Positions 33,639-45,300 of a stretch of DNA of 64,000 nt are shown here, piece after piece. The stretch's first letter is position 1, and every line of letters starts with the position of its first letter. The stretch comes from Myxococcota bacterium (GTDB lineage: Bacteria; Myxococcota_A; UBA9160; UBA4427). A program made the position numbers and the translations under genes. The notes beneath the pieces were generated by a model that saw nothing but the letters and a program-made list of their open reading frames with translations, did not search any database and was not told where the DNA came from. The stretch spans positions 1 to 64,000 of the forward strand of contig JANQEL010000010.1 of NCBI GenBank assembly GCA_028278345.1. The letters run 5' to 3'.

Positions 33639-34102
33639 GTGTCCTCCCCACTTCTCGTCTTCGCCGCGCGAACGATCGCTCGGCGAATGCGCGGGTAGCT
33701 CCCGCAACGACACAGGTTGGTGATGCCCTCGTCGATCTCCGCATCCGAGGGCGCGGGGTGACGATCGAGCAGGGCGGCCGTTGCCATGATCATGCCCGGC
33801 TGGCAATAACCGCATTGGGGCGCCTGCTCGGCGATCCAGGCGTCCTGGACCGCGCGACCATCGCGCGCGGCGAGCCCCTCGATGGTGGTGATCTCGCTCT
33901 CGCCCACCGCCGAAACGGGAACGACACAAGCGCGTATCGCCTCGCGATCGAGGTGCACGGTGCAGCTTCCGCACAGGCCCATGCCGCAGCCGAACTTGGT
34001 GCCCGTGAACTTCAGGTGGTCGCGCAGCACCCACAGCAGCGGGGTGTCGGGGTCGACGTCCACGCGCAGACGCCTCCCGTTGATGCGCAGCTCGAATTCC
34101 AC
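33635..34102 (-). CDS. iorA: [2Fe-2S] electron-transfer subunit (isoquinoline 1-oxidoreductase alpha type)
   Basis: A 155-residue protein with two iron-sulphur clusters: the plant-ferredoxin motif FGCGMGLCGSCTVHLD plus a fourth Cys (IRACVVP), and the C-terminal helical cluster motif QCGYCQPGMIM with NLCRCGSYPRI. It passes electrons from the molybdopterin subunit to a cytochrome or other acceptor. The start is GTG 34102, with GGAAGG upstream. It is first in the iorA-iorB-methyltransferase operon. Confidence 0.92.
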   Translation of the reverse strand: MEFELRINGRRLRVDVDPDTPLLWVLRDHLKFTGTKFGCGMGLCGSCTVHLDREAIRACVVPVSAVGESEITTIEGLAARDGRAVQDAWIAEQAPQCGYCQPGMIMATAALLDRHPAPSDAEIDEGITNLCRCGSYPRIRRAIVRAAKTRSGEDT

Positions 34103-34571
34103 CTGTTCCCTTCCTCCGAGGCTACGAGGCCGTTTCCTTCATGAATGGCCGCCGCCCTACGGGCCTTCCACCCGCCGCGGGGCCCCCACAATCACTGCCG
34201 TTCGAGGCAGCGCGTCCCACGTTCGCTTGTCGCCCGCGCATGCGAGATTCGTCGGTCACGCCGTACCCAAACACGACACCCGGTGTACCGACTTGTTCCC
34301 GGCTTCGCGCTCCCCCGCGCGCCGATCCGCCCGGAAATCCGCCCGGCCCCCGGGCACCGCCTCAGGCGTCGGCAATCCCGGGGGCGAGGCGCCCGGAACC
34401 AAAGGCTTTCGCAGGGTACTATTCCGGGTCGCGGGGCACTCACCTGGGGACCCATCATCCGACCCGGTCGGGTGAGAGAAAAACGTTCAAGACACGGCGG
34501 TTTCGCTTCGAAGAAGAGCAGTGAGGAGGATGGGTGGGCCTTTATCCCCCGTCCCCGCAACCGAGAATCTG
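34103..34571. other. Divergent regulatory region with a structured NRPS leader
   Basis: No gene is credible in this 469-bp spacer between iorA and the NRPS gene; it should hold both promoters. On the NRPS strand there are foldable elements: CCCGGAA (34392-34398) with TTCCGGG (34422-34428); CTCACC (34439-34444) with GGTGAG (34471-34476); and nested in the latter CCGAC-CCG-GTCGG (34459-34471), an alternative pairing. GGGGACCCA at 34446-34454 recalls a conserved segment of some riboswitches, but the full pattern was not recognised. Function as a leader RNA is speculative. Confidence 0.45.
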
Positions 34572-37500
34572 ATGACCCAACCCCTCCCCGCCTCGCCCCA
34601 TTCCCCGTTTTCCTGTGTGCTCGTCGGTGCTGAATCCCTGCTGATCCAGTGCGGCGAGATGCTTCTCGAAAAGAGCGCCGAGATCTGCGCGGTCGTGTCC
34701 CGCAACCCGCAGATCCTCGACTGGGCGCGTTCGAAGGAACTCCCGACCGCGGCCCCCGGCAAGGGCCTGGCCGACGCCCTGCGTCCGCTCGAGTTCGATT
34801 ATTTCTTGAGCATCACCAACCTCGCCATGATCGACGGCGAAGTGCTCGAGATGGCGCGCAAGGCTTCGATCAACTTCCACGACGGGCCCCTGCCGCGCTA
34901 CGCCGGCATGTATGCGCCCGCCTGGGCGATCCTGGGCGGCGAGTCGGAGTACGGCATCACCTTCCACCAGATGACGGAAGCCGCGGACGAGGGCGACATC
35001 CACGTCCAGCGTCACTTCGAGATCCGCCCGGACGATTCGTCGCTGACGCTCAACACGCGCTGCTACGAAGCGGCGATCGATGCCTTCGGTGAGCTGCTCG
35101 AAGCCCTGGTCGACGGAACGCTTGCGAGCACGCCGCAGAATCTCGAAGAGCGCACCTACTTCGAGCGCTATCGCCGCCCCGATGCTGCAGGCGTGCTCGA
35201 CTGGCAGCGCCCGGCACCGGAGATCTCGGCTTCGATTCGCGCGATGGATTTCGGGCGCTACGAGAACGCCTTCAGCTCGGCGAAGATGGTGCACCAGGGA
35301 AAGCTCGTACTGGTGAACGGCGTCGAGGTGCGGGAGACGTCGGGTGTGCCCGGGGCCGTGCTCTCGATCGAGGGCGACACGATGGTGGTCGCCACCGGCG
35401 ACGACGATTCGCTCGCGCTCTCGCGCTTCACCTGCCCGATGGGCACGGCGCTCACCGCCGAAGAAGCGGCGGCGCGTCTCGGCATCACGCCGGGACAGAT
35501 CCTCGAGCCCCTCGACGCCGACGTGCGCGCGCGGCTCACCGACCAGAACAACAAGTCGACGCCTTCCGAAGCCTATTGGGTGCGCCGCCTGCGCGAACTC
35601 GACCCGGTCGAGATTCCCTACCGCGAGGCCTCGCAGACGGGCGAGCCGGGGGCGGCCTTCGGTTCCCTCGACGTCGAGGTGCCCGCGGCGTACGGGCAGC
35701 TCGAACACGATGATCCCGCGGCGGGTGTGATCGCCGCTTTCGCGGCCTATCTCACCCGCGTGAGTGGGCGCGACGCCTTCGACCTGGCCTTCGAAGACGA
35801 GGGCAAGCAGGAGCGCTATCGCGATCTCGACACCTTCTACGCGGGGCGTGTTCCGCTGCGCATTTCGATCGACACGAATGGCGCGGCGGGTTCTGCGAAG
35901 GACGCGCTCGCGAAGATCGAGGTGACGGTCGCGACGGCGCGTGAGCGCGGTTCGCACCTCGAGGACGTGGTCGCGCGCTATCCCGATTTGCAGGCCAACG
36001 CTGCGTTGGTCAGTGACTCGCTCGCGCCGGTGACGGTCGCGATCGCGAGCGACCCGGCGGCCTGGCAGCCGAAGCCCGGCACCGACTTCGCGCTGGTCGT
36101 TTCGAACGACGGTACGCGCGCGCGCTTCGTGCACGACGAGGCGGCGCAGAAGCCCGAAGCGGCGGCGCGCATCCTCGAACAGTTCTCGACCTTCCTCGAA
36201 GGTCTCGCGGTGGGGGTCCCCGCCGAAGCCGAGCTCGCGCGCATTCCGCTGCTTTCGGACGCCGAGCGCCAGAAGATCCTCGGCGAGTGGAACGCCACCG
36301 GTGTCGACTTCGATCGCGGTGAGTGCATTCACACGCTCTTCGAAGCACGCGTGGCGGAGACACCCGATGCGACGGCCGTGGTGTACGAGGCCGAATCGCT
36401 CTCGTACGGCGAACTCGACGCCCACGCGAACCAGCTCGCCCACCACCTGCGCGGTCTCGGCATCGGCCCCGACAAGCTGGTCGGCGTCTACCTCGAGCGC
36501 TCGATCGACATGATGGTCGGCATCATGGGCGTGTTGAAGGCGGGCGGTGCCTACGTGCCCCTCGATCCCACCTACCCGGCGGATCGCATCGCCTACATGA
36601 TCGAGGATTCGGAAGTCTCGGTCGTGCTCGCACAAGAGCGGTTGCTCGCGACCCTCCCCGCCAACGACGCGACGGTGGTGGTCGTCGACAGCGCTTCCGA
36701 TCGCAGCGCGATCGATGCCCAGTCGAGCGATCGACCCGATGGCGGTGCGACTCCCGAGAATCTCTCCTACGTGATCTACACCTCGGGTTCGACCGGCAAC
36801 CCGAAGGGCGTGATGGTCGAGCACCGCAACGTGGTGAACTTCTTCGTCGGGATGGACGAGCGCATCCCCCACGAGCCCGCGGGTTCGTGGCTCGCGGTCA
36901 CGAGCCTCTCCTTCGACATCTCCGTGCTCGAATTGCTCTGGACGCTGGCGCGCGGCTTCAAGGTCGTCGTGCACGCGGATCACGAACGCAGTGCGGGCGA
37001 GGGCGACGGCACCGTGCGCAAGGGCCCGTGGCGCCCGATCGACTTCGGCATCTCGATGTGGGGCAGCGACGCCGGGCCCGGGCCGAAGAAGTACGAACTC
37101 ATGCTCGAGAGCGCGAAGTTCGGCGACCAGCACGGCTTCTCTTCGTTCTGTACGCCCGAGCGACACTTCGGCGCCTTCGGCGGGCCGTTCCCGAACCCGT
37201 CGGTGACGGGGGCCGCAGTGGCGGCGGTGACGGAGAACATCAAGATTCGCGCGGGTAGCTGTGTGCTGCCGCTCCACCATCCGATTCGCGTCGCCGAGGA
37301 GTACGCGGTGGTCGACAACCTGTCGAACGGTCGCGCCGAGATCTGCTTCGCGAGCGGTTGGCAGCCCAACGATTTCGTGATCCGCCCTGGTGCCTACGAG
37401 ACGGCGAAGACGGGCATGTTCGAGAACGCCGACAAGGTGCGCGCCCTGTGGCGCGGCGAAGCGGTGCCCTTCGAAAACCCGCTGGGCGACATGGTGCCGA

Positions 37501-39338
37501 CGGCGACCCTGCCGCGACCGGTGCAGAGCGACCTGCCTTCCTGGTACACCACCGCGGGCAACGTCGAGTCGTTCGAAGCCGCGGGTGCCGCGGGATACAA
37601 CATCTTCACCCACCTGCTGGGACAGAACCTCGACGAGCTCGCCGAGAAGATCCGCGTCTACCGCAAGGCGCGCGAAGCCAACGGGCACGATCCCGAGAAA
37701 GGCATCGTGACGCTGATGCTCCACACCTTCGTGGGTGAGGACAACGACGAGATCCGCGAACTCGTACGCGCGCCGATGAAGGACTACCTCGGTGCGGCGA
37801 TGAAGCTCGTGATCGGTTTCGCGTGGACCTTCCCGGCCTTCGAACGCCCGGGTGGCCCGGACTCGAAGCCCGAGGACGTCGACCTCGCGAGCCTCACCGA
37901 AGAAGAGAGCGACACCATCCTCGAGTTCGCTTTCGAGCGTTACTACGAGACCAGCGGCCTGTTCGGCACCCTCGACATCTGCGAAGCGCAGGTCGAACGG
38001 GTGAAGGCCGCGGGGGTCGACGAGATCAGCTGCCTGGTCGACTACGGGGTCGCGACCGAGACCGTGCTCGAAAGCCTCCCGGCCCTCGACGAGCTGCGAC
38101 GCCGCGTGAACGAGAAGCCGGCCGATGCGGTCGAAACCGACGCCGCGATCGCGCCGGCGAAGAGCTACGCGCTACAGGACCAGATCGCAGAGCACGCGAT
38201 CAGCCACCTGCAGTGCACGCCCTCCCACGCGAAGATGCTCGTCACCAATCCCGACACGAAGGATTCGCTGGGCAAGCTCGATCACATGATGATCGGTGGT
38301 GAGGCCTTCCCGGTATCGCTCGCCGCCGAACTCGACGGCGTGGCCGGCGGCACGGTGACGAATATGTACGGGCCGACGGAGACGACGATCTGGTCTGCCA
38401 CCGAGTCGATCGTCGGCAGCCCCGACGTGATCTCGATCGGACGCCCGATCGCGAACACCGAGCTCTACATCCTCGACCAGGGCCTCGAACCGTTGCCGGT
38501 GGGCATTCCCGGAGAACTGCTGATCGGCGGCGAGGGCGTGGTGCGTGGCTATCTGAACCGCCCCGAACTCACCGACGAGCGCTTCATCCCCGATCCCTTC
38601 AGCGATCGCCCGGGTGCGCGTCTCTATCGCACCGGCGACCTCGCGCGTTGGAACGAAGACGGCACGATCGACTTCCTGGGTCGCATGGATCATCAGGTGA
38701 AGATCCGCGGCTACCGCATCGAACTCGGCGAGATCGAAACGCGGCTCGGCCAGCAGGAAGGCGTGCGCGAGCGCGTCGTGGTCGCGCGCGAAGACACGCC
38801 GGGCGATGTTCGACTCGTGGCCTACATGGTCCCCGAGAAGGATCCACTCAGCGACGACGATCTGCGCGAATCCCTGCGCGAGCACCTGCCCGACTTCATG
38901 GTGCCTTCGCTCTTCGTCGAACTCGATCGCTTCCCGCAGACGCCGAACGGAAAGATCGATCGCAAGGCGCTCCCCGCACCCGACCAGGTGCGCACGCGGG
39001 TCACCACCGAGTACAAGGCGCCCGAGAACGAACTCGAAGAGCAGATCACCGAAGTCTGGAAGGAAGTCCTCTACCTCGAGACGGTGGGGACGAACGACAA
39101 CTTCTTCGACCTCGGCGGGCACTCGCTGCTCGTCGTCCAGGCGCACCGCAAACTGCGCGAGGTGTGCGAACACACGATCTCGCTCACGGATCTCTACCGC
39201 TTCCCGACGATCGCGGGGCTGGCGGACTACCTTTCGACGGGTGGCGACGCGGCCGCGCAGGCGAAGCAGAGCCAGGAGCGCGGTGCCAAGCGCCGCGCGG
39301 CCCTCAGCAGCCGGCGCCGCAAGCGTGGCCGCGGCTAG
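34572..39338 (+). CDS. NRPS: formyltransferase, half condensation, adenylation with embedded luciferase-like monooxygenase, carrier protein
   Basis: About 1588 residues. A formyltransferase domain (10-200) has N101, H103 and D139-type catalytic residues in INFHDGPLPRYAG and ADEGDIHV. A condensation-like half (about 330-560) lacks HHxxxDG. The adenylation domain starts near 590: A3 TSGSTG (737-742) and FDIS (D782). It is interrupted after A4 by an FMN-dependent luciferase-like monooxygenase (about 820-1170, FGISMWGSD ... ISCLVDYGV) and resumes to A5 YGPTETT and A10 NGKIDRK. The carrier Ser is S1518 (LGGHSLLV). My reading of the pocket, D-I-L-Q-M-G-M-I-W-K, is close to the glycine code. Alternative starts: GTG 34521, ATG 34530. 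The Arg-rich C-terminus may dock to the PKS. Confidence 0.88.
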   Translation: MTQPLPASPHSPFSCVLVGAESLLIQCGEMLLEKSAEICAVVSRNPQILDWARSKELPTAAPGKGLADALRPLEFDYFLSITNLAMIDGEVLEMARKASINFHDGPLPRYAGMYAPAWAILGGESEYGITFHQMTEAADEGDIHVQRHFEIRPDDSSLTLNTRCYEAAIDAFGELLEALVDGTLASTPQNLEERTYFERYRRPDAAGVLDWQRPAPEISASIRAMDFGRYENAFSSAKMVHQGKLVLVNGVEVRETSGVPGAVLSIEGDTMVVATGDDDSLALSRFTCPMGTALTAEEAAARLGITPGQILEPLDADVRARLTDQNNKSTPSEAYWVRRLRELDPVEIPYREASQTGEPGAAFGSLDVEVPAAYGQLEHDDPAAGVIAAFAAYLTRVSGRDAFDLAFEDEGKQERYRDLDTFYAGRVPLRISIDTNGAAGSAKDALAKIEVTVATARERGSHLEDVVARYPDLQANAALVSDSLAPVTVAIASDPAAWQPKPGTDFALVVSNDGTRARFVHDEAAQKPEAAARILEQFSTFLEGLAVGVPAEAELARIPLLSDAERQKILGEWNATGVDFDRGECIHTLFEARVAETPDATAVVYEAESLSYGELDAHANQLAHHLRGLGIGPDKLVGVYLERSIDMMVGIMGVLKAGGAYVPLDPTYPADRIAYMIEDSEVSVVLAQERLLATLPANDATVVVVDSASDRSAIDAQSSDRPDGGATPENLSYVIYTSGSTGNPKGVMVEHRNVVNFFVGMDERIPHEPAGSWLAVTSLSFDISVLELLWTLARGFKVVVHADHERSAGEGDGTVRKGPWRPIDFGISMWGSDAGPGPKKYELMLESAKFGDQHGFSSFCTPERHFGAFGGPFPNPSVTGAAVAAVTENIKIRAGSCVLPLHHPIRVAEEYAVVDNLSNGRAEICFASGWQPNDFVIRPGAYETAKTGMFENADKVRALWRGEAVPFENPLGDMVPTATLPRPVQSDLPSWYTTAGNVESFEAAGAAGYNIFTHLLGQNLDELAEKIRVYRKAREANGHDPEKGIVTLMLHTFVGEDNDEIRELVRAPMKDYLGAAMKLVIGFAWTFPAFERPGGPDSKPEDVDLASLTEEESDTILEFAFERYYETSGLFGTLDICEAQVERVKAAGVDEISCLVDYGVATETVLESLPALDELRRRVNEKPADAVETDAAIAPAKSYALQDQIAEHAISHLQCTPSHAKMLVTNPDTKDSLGKLDHMMIGGEAFPVSLAAELDGVAGGTVTNMYGPTETTIWSATESIVGSPDVISIGRPIANTELYILDQGLEPLPVGIPGELLIGGEGVVRGYLNRPELTDERFIPDPFSDRPGARLYRTGDLARWNEDGTIDFLGRMDHQVKIRGYRIELGEIETRLGQQEGVRERVVVAREDTPGDVRLVAYMVPEKDPLSDDDLRESLREHLPDFMVPSLFVELDRFPQTPNGKIDRKALPAPDQVRTRVTTEYKAPENELEEQITEVWKEVLYLETVGTNDNFFDLGGHSLLVVQAHRKLREVCEHTISLTDLYRFPTIAGLADYLSTGGDAAAQAKQSQERGAKRRAALSSRRRKRGRG

Positions 39339-39398
39339 CGCGCGTCTATTTCAACACCACATCCTCCGAGAAAGTAGCCCCTCACTCCCCGGGTTTTG

Positions 39399-42300
39399 AT
39401 GAGCGACTCGAACGACTTCAACGAGAACGACATCGCGATCGTCGGCATGGCGATGCGCGTCCCCGGCGCGAACACGCCCCAGGAATTCTGGGAGAACGTG
39501 CGCGACGGTGTCGAAAGCGTGCGCGAGCTCAGCGAAGAAGAACTGCTCGAGTCGGGTGAATCGCCCGAGACCCTGCGCCACCCCGACTACGTGCGCGCCA
39601 CCGGCACCCTCGACGACATGGAGATGTTCGACGGGGAGTTCTTCGGCTTCTCGCCGAAGGAGTCGGCGATCCTCGATCCCCAGCATCGTCACTTCACCGA
39701 GTGCTGTTGGGAGGCGCTCGAGAACGCCGGCCACCCGCCGGAGAAGTTCGAGGGGCAGATCGGTGTCTTCGCCGGTTGCGGCATGGGGTCGTACTTCTAC
39801 TTCAACGTCTGCACCAACAAGGAACTGGTCGACAGCGTCGGGCTCTTCCTGTTGCGCCACACGGGCAACGACAAGGACTTCCTCTCGACGCGGGTTTCGT
39901 ACCTGCTCGACCTGAAGGGCCCCAGCGTCAACGTGCAGACCGCCTGCTCGACTTCTCTCGTCGCCGCCCACATGGCGTGCCAGAGCCTGCTCTCCGGCGA
40001 GAGCGACATGGCGCTGGCGGGTGGAGTCACGATCCTCTTCCCGCACAACCGCGGCTATGTCTACCACGAGGGTGAGGTCCTCTCGCCCGACGGCCACTGT
40101 CACGCCTTCGATCACCGCGCACAGGGGACGGTGTTGACGAGTGGTGCGGGCGTCGTCGTGTTGCGTCGCCTCGAAGATGCCGTCGAGGATGGCGATCACA
40201 TCTTTGCTGTGATCCGCGGCTCGGCGGTGAACAACGATGGCGGTGGCAAGGTCGGCTACCTCGCGCCGAGCGTCGACGGCCAGGCCGCCGCGATGAGCGA
40301 GTCTTACGCGGTGGCGGAGATCGATCCCGCGACGCTGGGCTACATCGAGTGCCACGGCACCGGGACCTACATGGGCGATCCCATCGAGATCTCCGCCCTC
40401 ACCCAGGCCTTCCGCCAGCACACCGACGAGACGGGCTTCTGTCGCCTCGCTTCGGTAAAGACGAACATCGGTCACCTCGACACGGCGGCGGGGGTCGCGG
40501 GGCTCATCAAGGCTTCGATGTGTCTCTACAACGAGCAGATCGCGCCGACCCTGGGCTTCGAGAAGCCCAACCCCGAGATCGACTTCGAATCGACGCCCTT
40601 CGTGGTGAACGATGAACTCACCGAGTGGCCGCGCGGGAGCGAACCGCGACGTGCGGCGGTGAACTCCCTGGGCGTCGGCGGCACCAACGCCCACGTGATC
40701 GTCGAGGAGGCGCCGCTTCCGAACGAGACCGTCGAATCGAATCGCGACTTCCAGTTGCTGCGCCTCTCCGCGCGCAACAACAAAGTCCTCGACGGCAACA
40801 CGAAGCGCCTCGCCGAGTATCTTCGCGAGCACCCCGAAGTGCCGCTCGCCGACGTGGCCTACACCCTCGACGTCGGTCGCCGCGAATTCGATCGCCGCCG
40901 CGTGGTCGCGGTGAAGGATCGCGACGAGGCGATCGAATTCCTCGAAGGCAACAACCCGCGCCGCCTCTTCACCCACGGTGTCTCCGAGAGCCAGGCTTCG
41001 GTGGCATTCATGTTCAGCGGTGCCGGCACCCAGTACCCGCGAATGGCAGCCGACCTCTACGAGAACGAAGCCATCTTCCGCGAACACATGGATCGCGGTA
41101 TCGCGCTCCTCGAAGAGAAGACGGGGAAGGATTTCCGCAAGCTCTTCTTCGCCGATCAGAATGAACCCGCCGCGCTTGCCGAGGCGGAAGCCGAGTTCGA
41201 GATCACCGAACGACAGCTCCCCGCCATCTTTGTCCTCGAGTACGCCCTCGCGCAGCTCTGGAAGAGCTGGGGGATCGAGCCCGAGGTGATGATCGGGCAC
41301 TCGATGGGAGAGAACACGGCGGCCTGCATGGCGGGCGTGCTCTCCTACGAAGACACCCTCGACCTGATGATCCTGCGCGGCGTGCTCACCACCAAGGCGC
41401 CCGCCGGAGCGATGACGAGCGTTGCGCTCTCGCCCGATGAGCTGAAGCCGCTGCTCGAAGGCGAGATCGATCTCGCGATCATCAACACGCCGCAGCTCTG
41501 CGTGGCTTCGGGTGCGGTCGACGCGGTCGAGACCCTCGAACGCAAGCTCGAAGAGCAAGACGTCGACTTCCGCCGCATCGCGGTGCCGGTGGCCGGCCAC
41601 TCGCGGATGTTCGAGCCGATCCTCGACGAGTTCCGCGCCTTCCTGCAGAGCGTCGAGCTGCGCGCCCCGCAGATTCCCTTCATCTCGAACCGCACGGGCA
41701 AGCTGATCACCGATGAACAGGCGACCGATCCGAACTACTGGGTCGATCATCTGCGCCACACGGTCTTCTTCGCCGATGGCATCTCGACCCTGCTCTCGAA
41801 GGCCGGTCGCGTGTTGATCGAGATCGGTCCCGGGCAGGCGAACTGCTCGTTCGCGAAGCAGCACCCGAGCGCGCGACAGGACGCGAACGTGATTCCGTCG
41901 ATGCGGCACCGCGACGACGAACTGACGGATTCGCAGTTCTTCCTCGCGAGCCTCGGCCGCTGCTGGGCGTCGGGCCTCGACATCGATCTCGACCGCCTGC
42001 GCGAGGGCGAAACCCGCAAGCGCGTGCCGCTCCCGACCTACGCGTGGTCGCACCAGCGCTACTTCATCGAACCCACCGAGGTGGTGGCGCAGAGCGAAGA
42101 CCTCACGAACCTCGAACGCGTCGAAGATCTGGCCGATTGGGCTCACGTACCCGTCTGGGAGCACACCCCGGCGACGCGTCTGGCCGAGAACAAGCCGCAG
42201 ACCTGGCTCCTCTTCATGGACGAAGCCGGGCTCGGTCGCCGCATGAAGAAGCGCCTCGCTGCACGCGGCCACACGGTGGTGTGCGTCGAGAGCGCCGACG

Positions 42301-45300
42301 CCTTCTTCAAGAAGAGCGAAGACACCTATGCGCTGGCCCCCGAACGCGGTCGCGCGGGCTACGACGCCCTGGTGCAGGACCTCGTCGCGACGGGCAAGGT
42401 GCCGACCCACATCGCGCACCTCTGGCTCGTGACCGACAAGGAGCGCTTCCGCCCGGGTTCGAGCTTCTTCCACCAGAACCTGCAGGACGGTTTCTACAGC
42501 CTCTTCTTCCTCGCCCAGGCGCTCGGCGACGAGAACGTGCCGACGCCCCTCCACATCGATGTCGTGACGAACGGCATGCAGAGCGTGGGGGAGGACGACG
42601 CCGTGCTGCATCCCGAGAAGGCCACCGTGCTCGGACCCGTGAAGGTGATCCCACGCGAATTGCCCGGCATCACCTGCCGCAGTATCGATGTCCGCCTGCC
42701 GGTCAAACCCGAGAGCACGCTCGCGGGCTTGATGACGAGCTTCAAGAAGCGCGGCGAGCAGGGCGTCGAGACCCTCGACCGCATCGCCGAGGCCCTCGAA
42801 GAAGAGTTCCAGAGCGAGAGCGAATGCGAAGTGGTGGCCTGGCGCGACGGTGAGCGTTACGCGCGTCGCTACCGCGCGGAGAAGCTGGCTCCCGTTTCGG
42901 CCGACGCCGCATCTGCGATGCGCGAAGGTGGCACCTACCTCATCACCGGCGGCCTGGGCGGCCTCGGTCTCACGATGGCCGAACGCCTCGCGAGCGAACT
43001 GAAGGCGAACCTCGTGCTGGTCGGTCGCACGCCGCTGCCCGAACGCGACGAGTGGGACGACTGGCTGCGCAGTCGCGGCGGCAGCGACATCGTGGGTCGC
43101 AAGATCCGCAAGATCCAGGAACTCGAGAGCATGGGGGCCGACGTCCTCGTATGCGCGGCGGACGTCACGAACCACGACCAGATGCGCGACGTCTTCCAGA
43201 CCGCGCGCGAGAAGTTCGGTGCGGTGCACGGCGTGGTCCACACCGCTGGCGTCGTGAAGGACGAGCTCATCCAACTGAAACTCGAGAGCGACATCGCCGA
43301 CGTCTTCAGCCCGAAGATCCACGGCACTGTGGTGCTCGACTCACTGCTCGAAGAAGCCGGTGTCGAGTTGCTCGTACTGTTTTCGTCGACGAGTTCGATC
43401 GCAGCGCCCGCGGGCCAGGTCGATTACGTAGCGGCGAATGCCTACCTCGACGCCTACGCAGCGAAGCGAGCCGATGGACCCGTGCGCACGGTGGCGATCA
43501 ACTGGGGCATCTGGAACGAAGTCGGCATGGCGGCCGAGAGCTTCGGCGGCGGTGCCGAAGCCACGTCCAGCGTCGAAGCGCGCATGAAGCCGCCGAGCCA
43601 TCCGCTCTTCGGGTCGCGCGAGAAGGACAGCCACGGGCGTACGGTCTTCAGCAAGACCTACTCGGCCGAGAACGATTGGGTGCTCGACGAGCACCGCACT
43701 CTCTCGGGTTACGCGCTGATGCCCGGTACGGGCTACCCCGAACTCGCGCGCGCGGCGCTGGCCGAATACGACGAGACGGGCCCGTTCGAGATCCGCGATC
43801 TCTACTTCCTGCGCCCGCTCTACGTGCCCGATAGCGATACGCGTGACGTGCGCGTCATGCTGGTTCCGACTGAACGCGGCTATCGCTTCGAGGTGCGCAC
43901 CCAGTGTCAACTCGAAGGACGCACGGCTTGGGAGCTCAACGCCCAGGCGAGCATCGATTACGGCCAGCTCGGTGATGCACCGACGGTCGATCTCGCGGAG
44001 ATCGACGCCCGCTGTCAGCGCAGCCGCTCGGAGGTGAATCCCGAAGGCCACAAGTCGGGGCAGGAGCATCACGTTCGCTTCGGTCCGCGCTGGCGCGTGC
44101 TGCGACAGGTCTTCTACGGCCAGGGCGAAGCCCTCGCCGAACTCGAACTCCCGGATGCCTTCGCCTCGGATCAGCCGGCCTTCGGCCTGCATCCCGCGCT
44201 GCTCGACTACTCGACCGGCTACGCGATGGAGCTGATCGATGGCTACGTCGAAGGCGAAGCCCTGTGGGTTCCCGTTTCGTACGGCCGCTTCGCGGTGTAC
44301 GGCAACCTGCCGAAGCGCGTCTTCAGCTGGGTGCGCAACCACGCCGAGAACAAGGACGAGACCGAGTTCGCGACCTTCGACATCACGATCACCGACGAGA
44401 CCGGGTGCGTGCTCATCGAGATCGACGAGTTCACGATCCACAAGCTCAAGGAGTCGATCGACTTCGGGGTGACGTCGAGCCCGACCCGCGCGGACGTGGA
44501 ATTCGAGGCGGCCCTCGGCAGCGGCAACGAGCGCGATCTCTCGCCCGCCGAACTGCGCCTGCGCCGCAACTATGAGCGCGGCATCAAGCCCGAAGAGGGC
44601 AGCGAGGCGCTGGCGCGCGTGGTCTCGGGTGCGGCGCATCCCCAGGTGGTCGTCTCCTCTCTCGACCTGCACCAGATGATGAAGCAGGTCGAACTCTCGA
44701 CCGAACAGTCGAACGAAGGCGGCACCAAGTTCGAACGCCCCGAACTCGACAGCGAGTTCGTCGAAGCGCGCGACGAAGTGGAACGCACCCTCGTCGGTTA
44801 CTGGGAAGAACTGCTCGGCGTACAGAACCTCGGCGTGTGCGACAGCTTCTTCGACCTCGGCGGTCACTCGCTCATCGCGGTGCGCCTGTTCGCGATGATC
44901 AAGAAGGCCTATCAGGTCGAGTTCCCGATCTCCGTGCTCTTCGAGGCGCCGACGATCGAGGGCTGCGCGGATCTCATCAAGGATGCGATCGGGGGCGACG
45001 CCGCCGCGGCCGATGGCGGCGATGCCGCACCCGCGAGCGAGACCCGCCGCACGCGCTTCAAGTACCTCGTCGCCATGCATCAGGGCGAGGGCGGCCCACG
45101 CACGCCGTTCTTCCTGGTGGCCGGCATGTTCGGCAACGTCCTCAACCTGCGGCACCTCGCGAACCTCGTCGGTGGTGATCGCCCCTTCTACGGCGTGCAG
45201 GCGCAGGGCCTCTACGGCGACGAACCGCCCCACGAGACCTTCGAGGAGATGGCCGAGGCCTACATCGCCGAGATGCGCACCGTGCAGTCGCACGGCCCGT

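Noticed and set aside
34446-34454. c-di-AMP (ydaO-type) riboswitch, suggested by GGGGACCCA
   Set aside because: The other conserved blocks (GCCGAAUC-like and the second GGGUGAAUC-like block) could not be placed in order.
34542-37724. A 1060-codon open frame on the minus strand opposite the NRPS
   Set aside because: High G+C coding DNA leaves the antisense frame open; the composition is Arg/His/Val rich with no domain, and the plus strand has a complete NRPS.
39351-43322. A 1323-codon open frame on the minus strand opposite the PKS
   Set aside because: Same reason: shadow of a well-supported PKS, with no start signal or motif.
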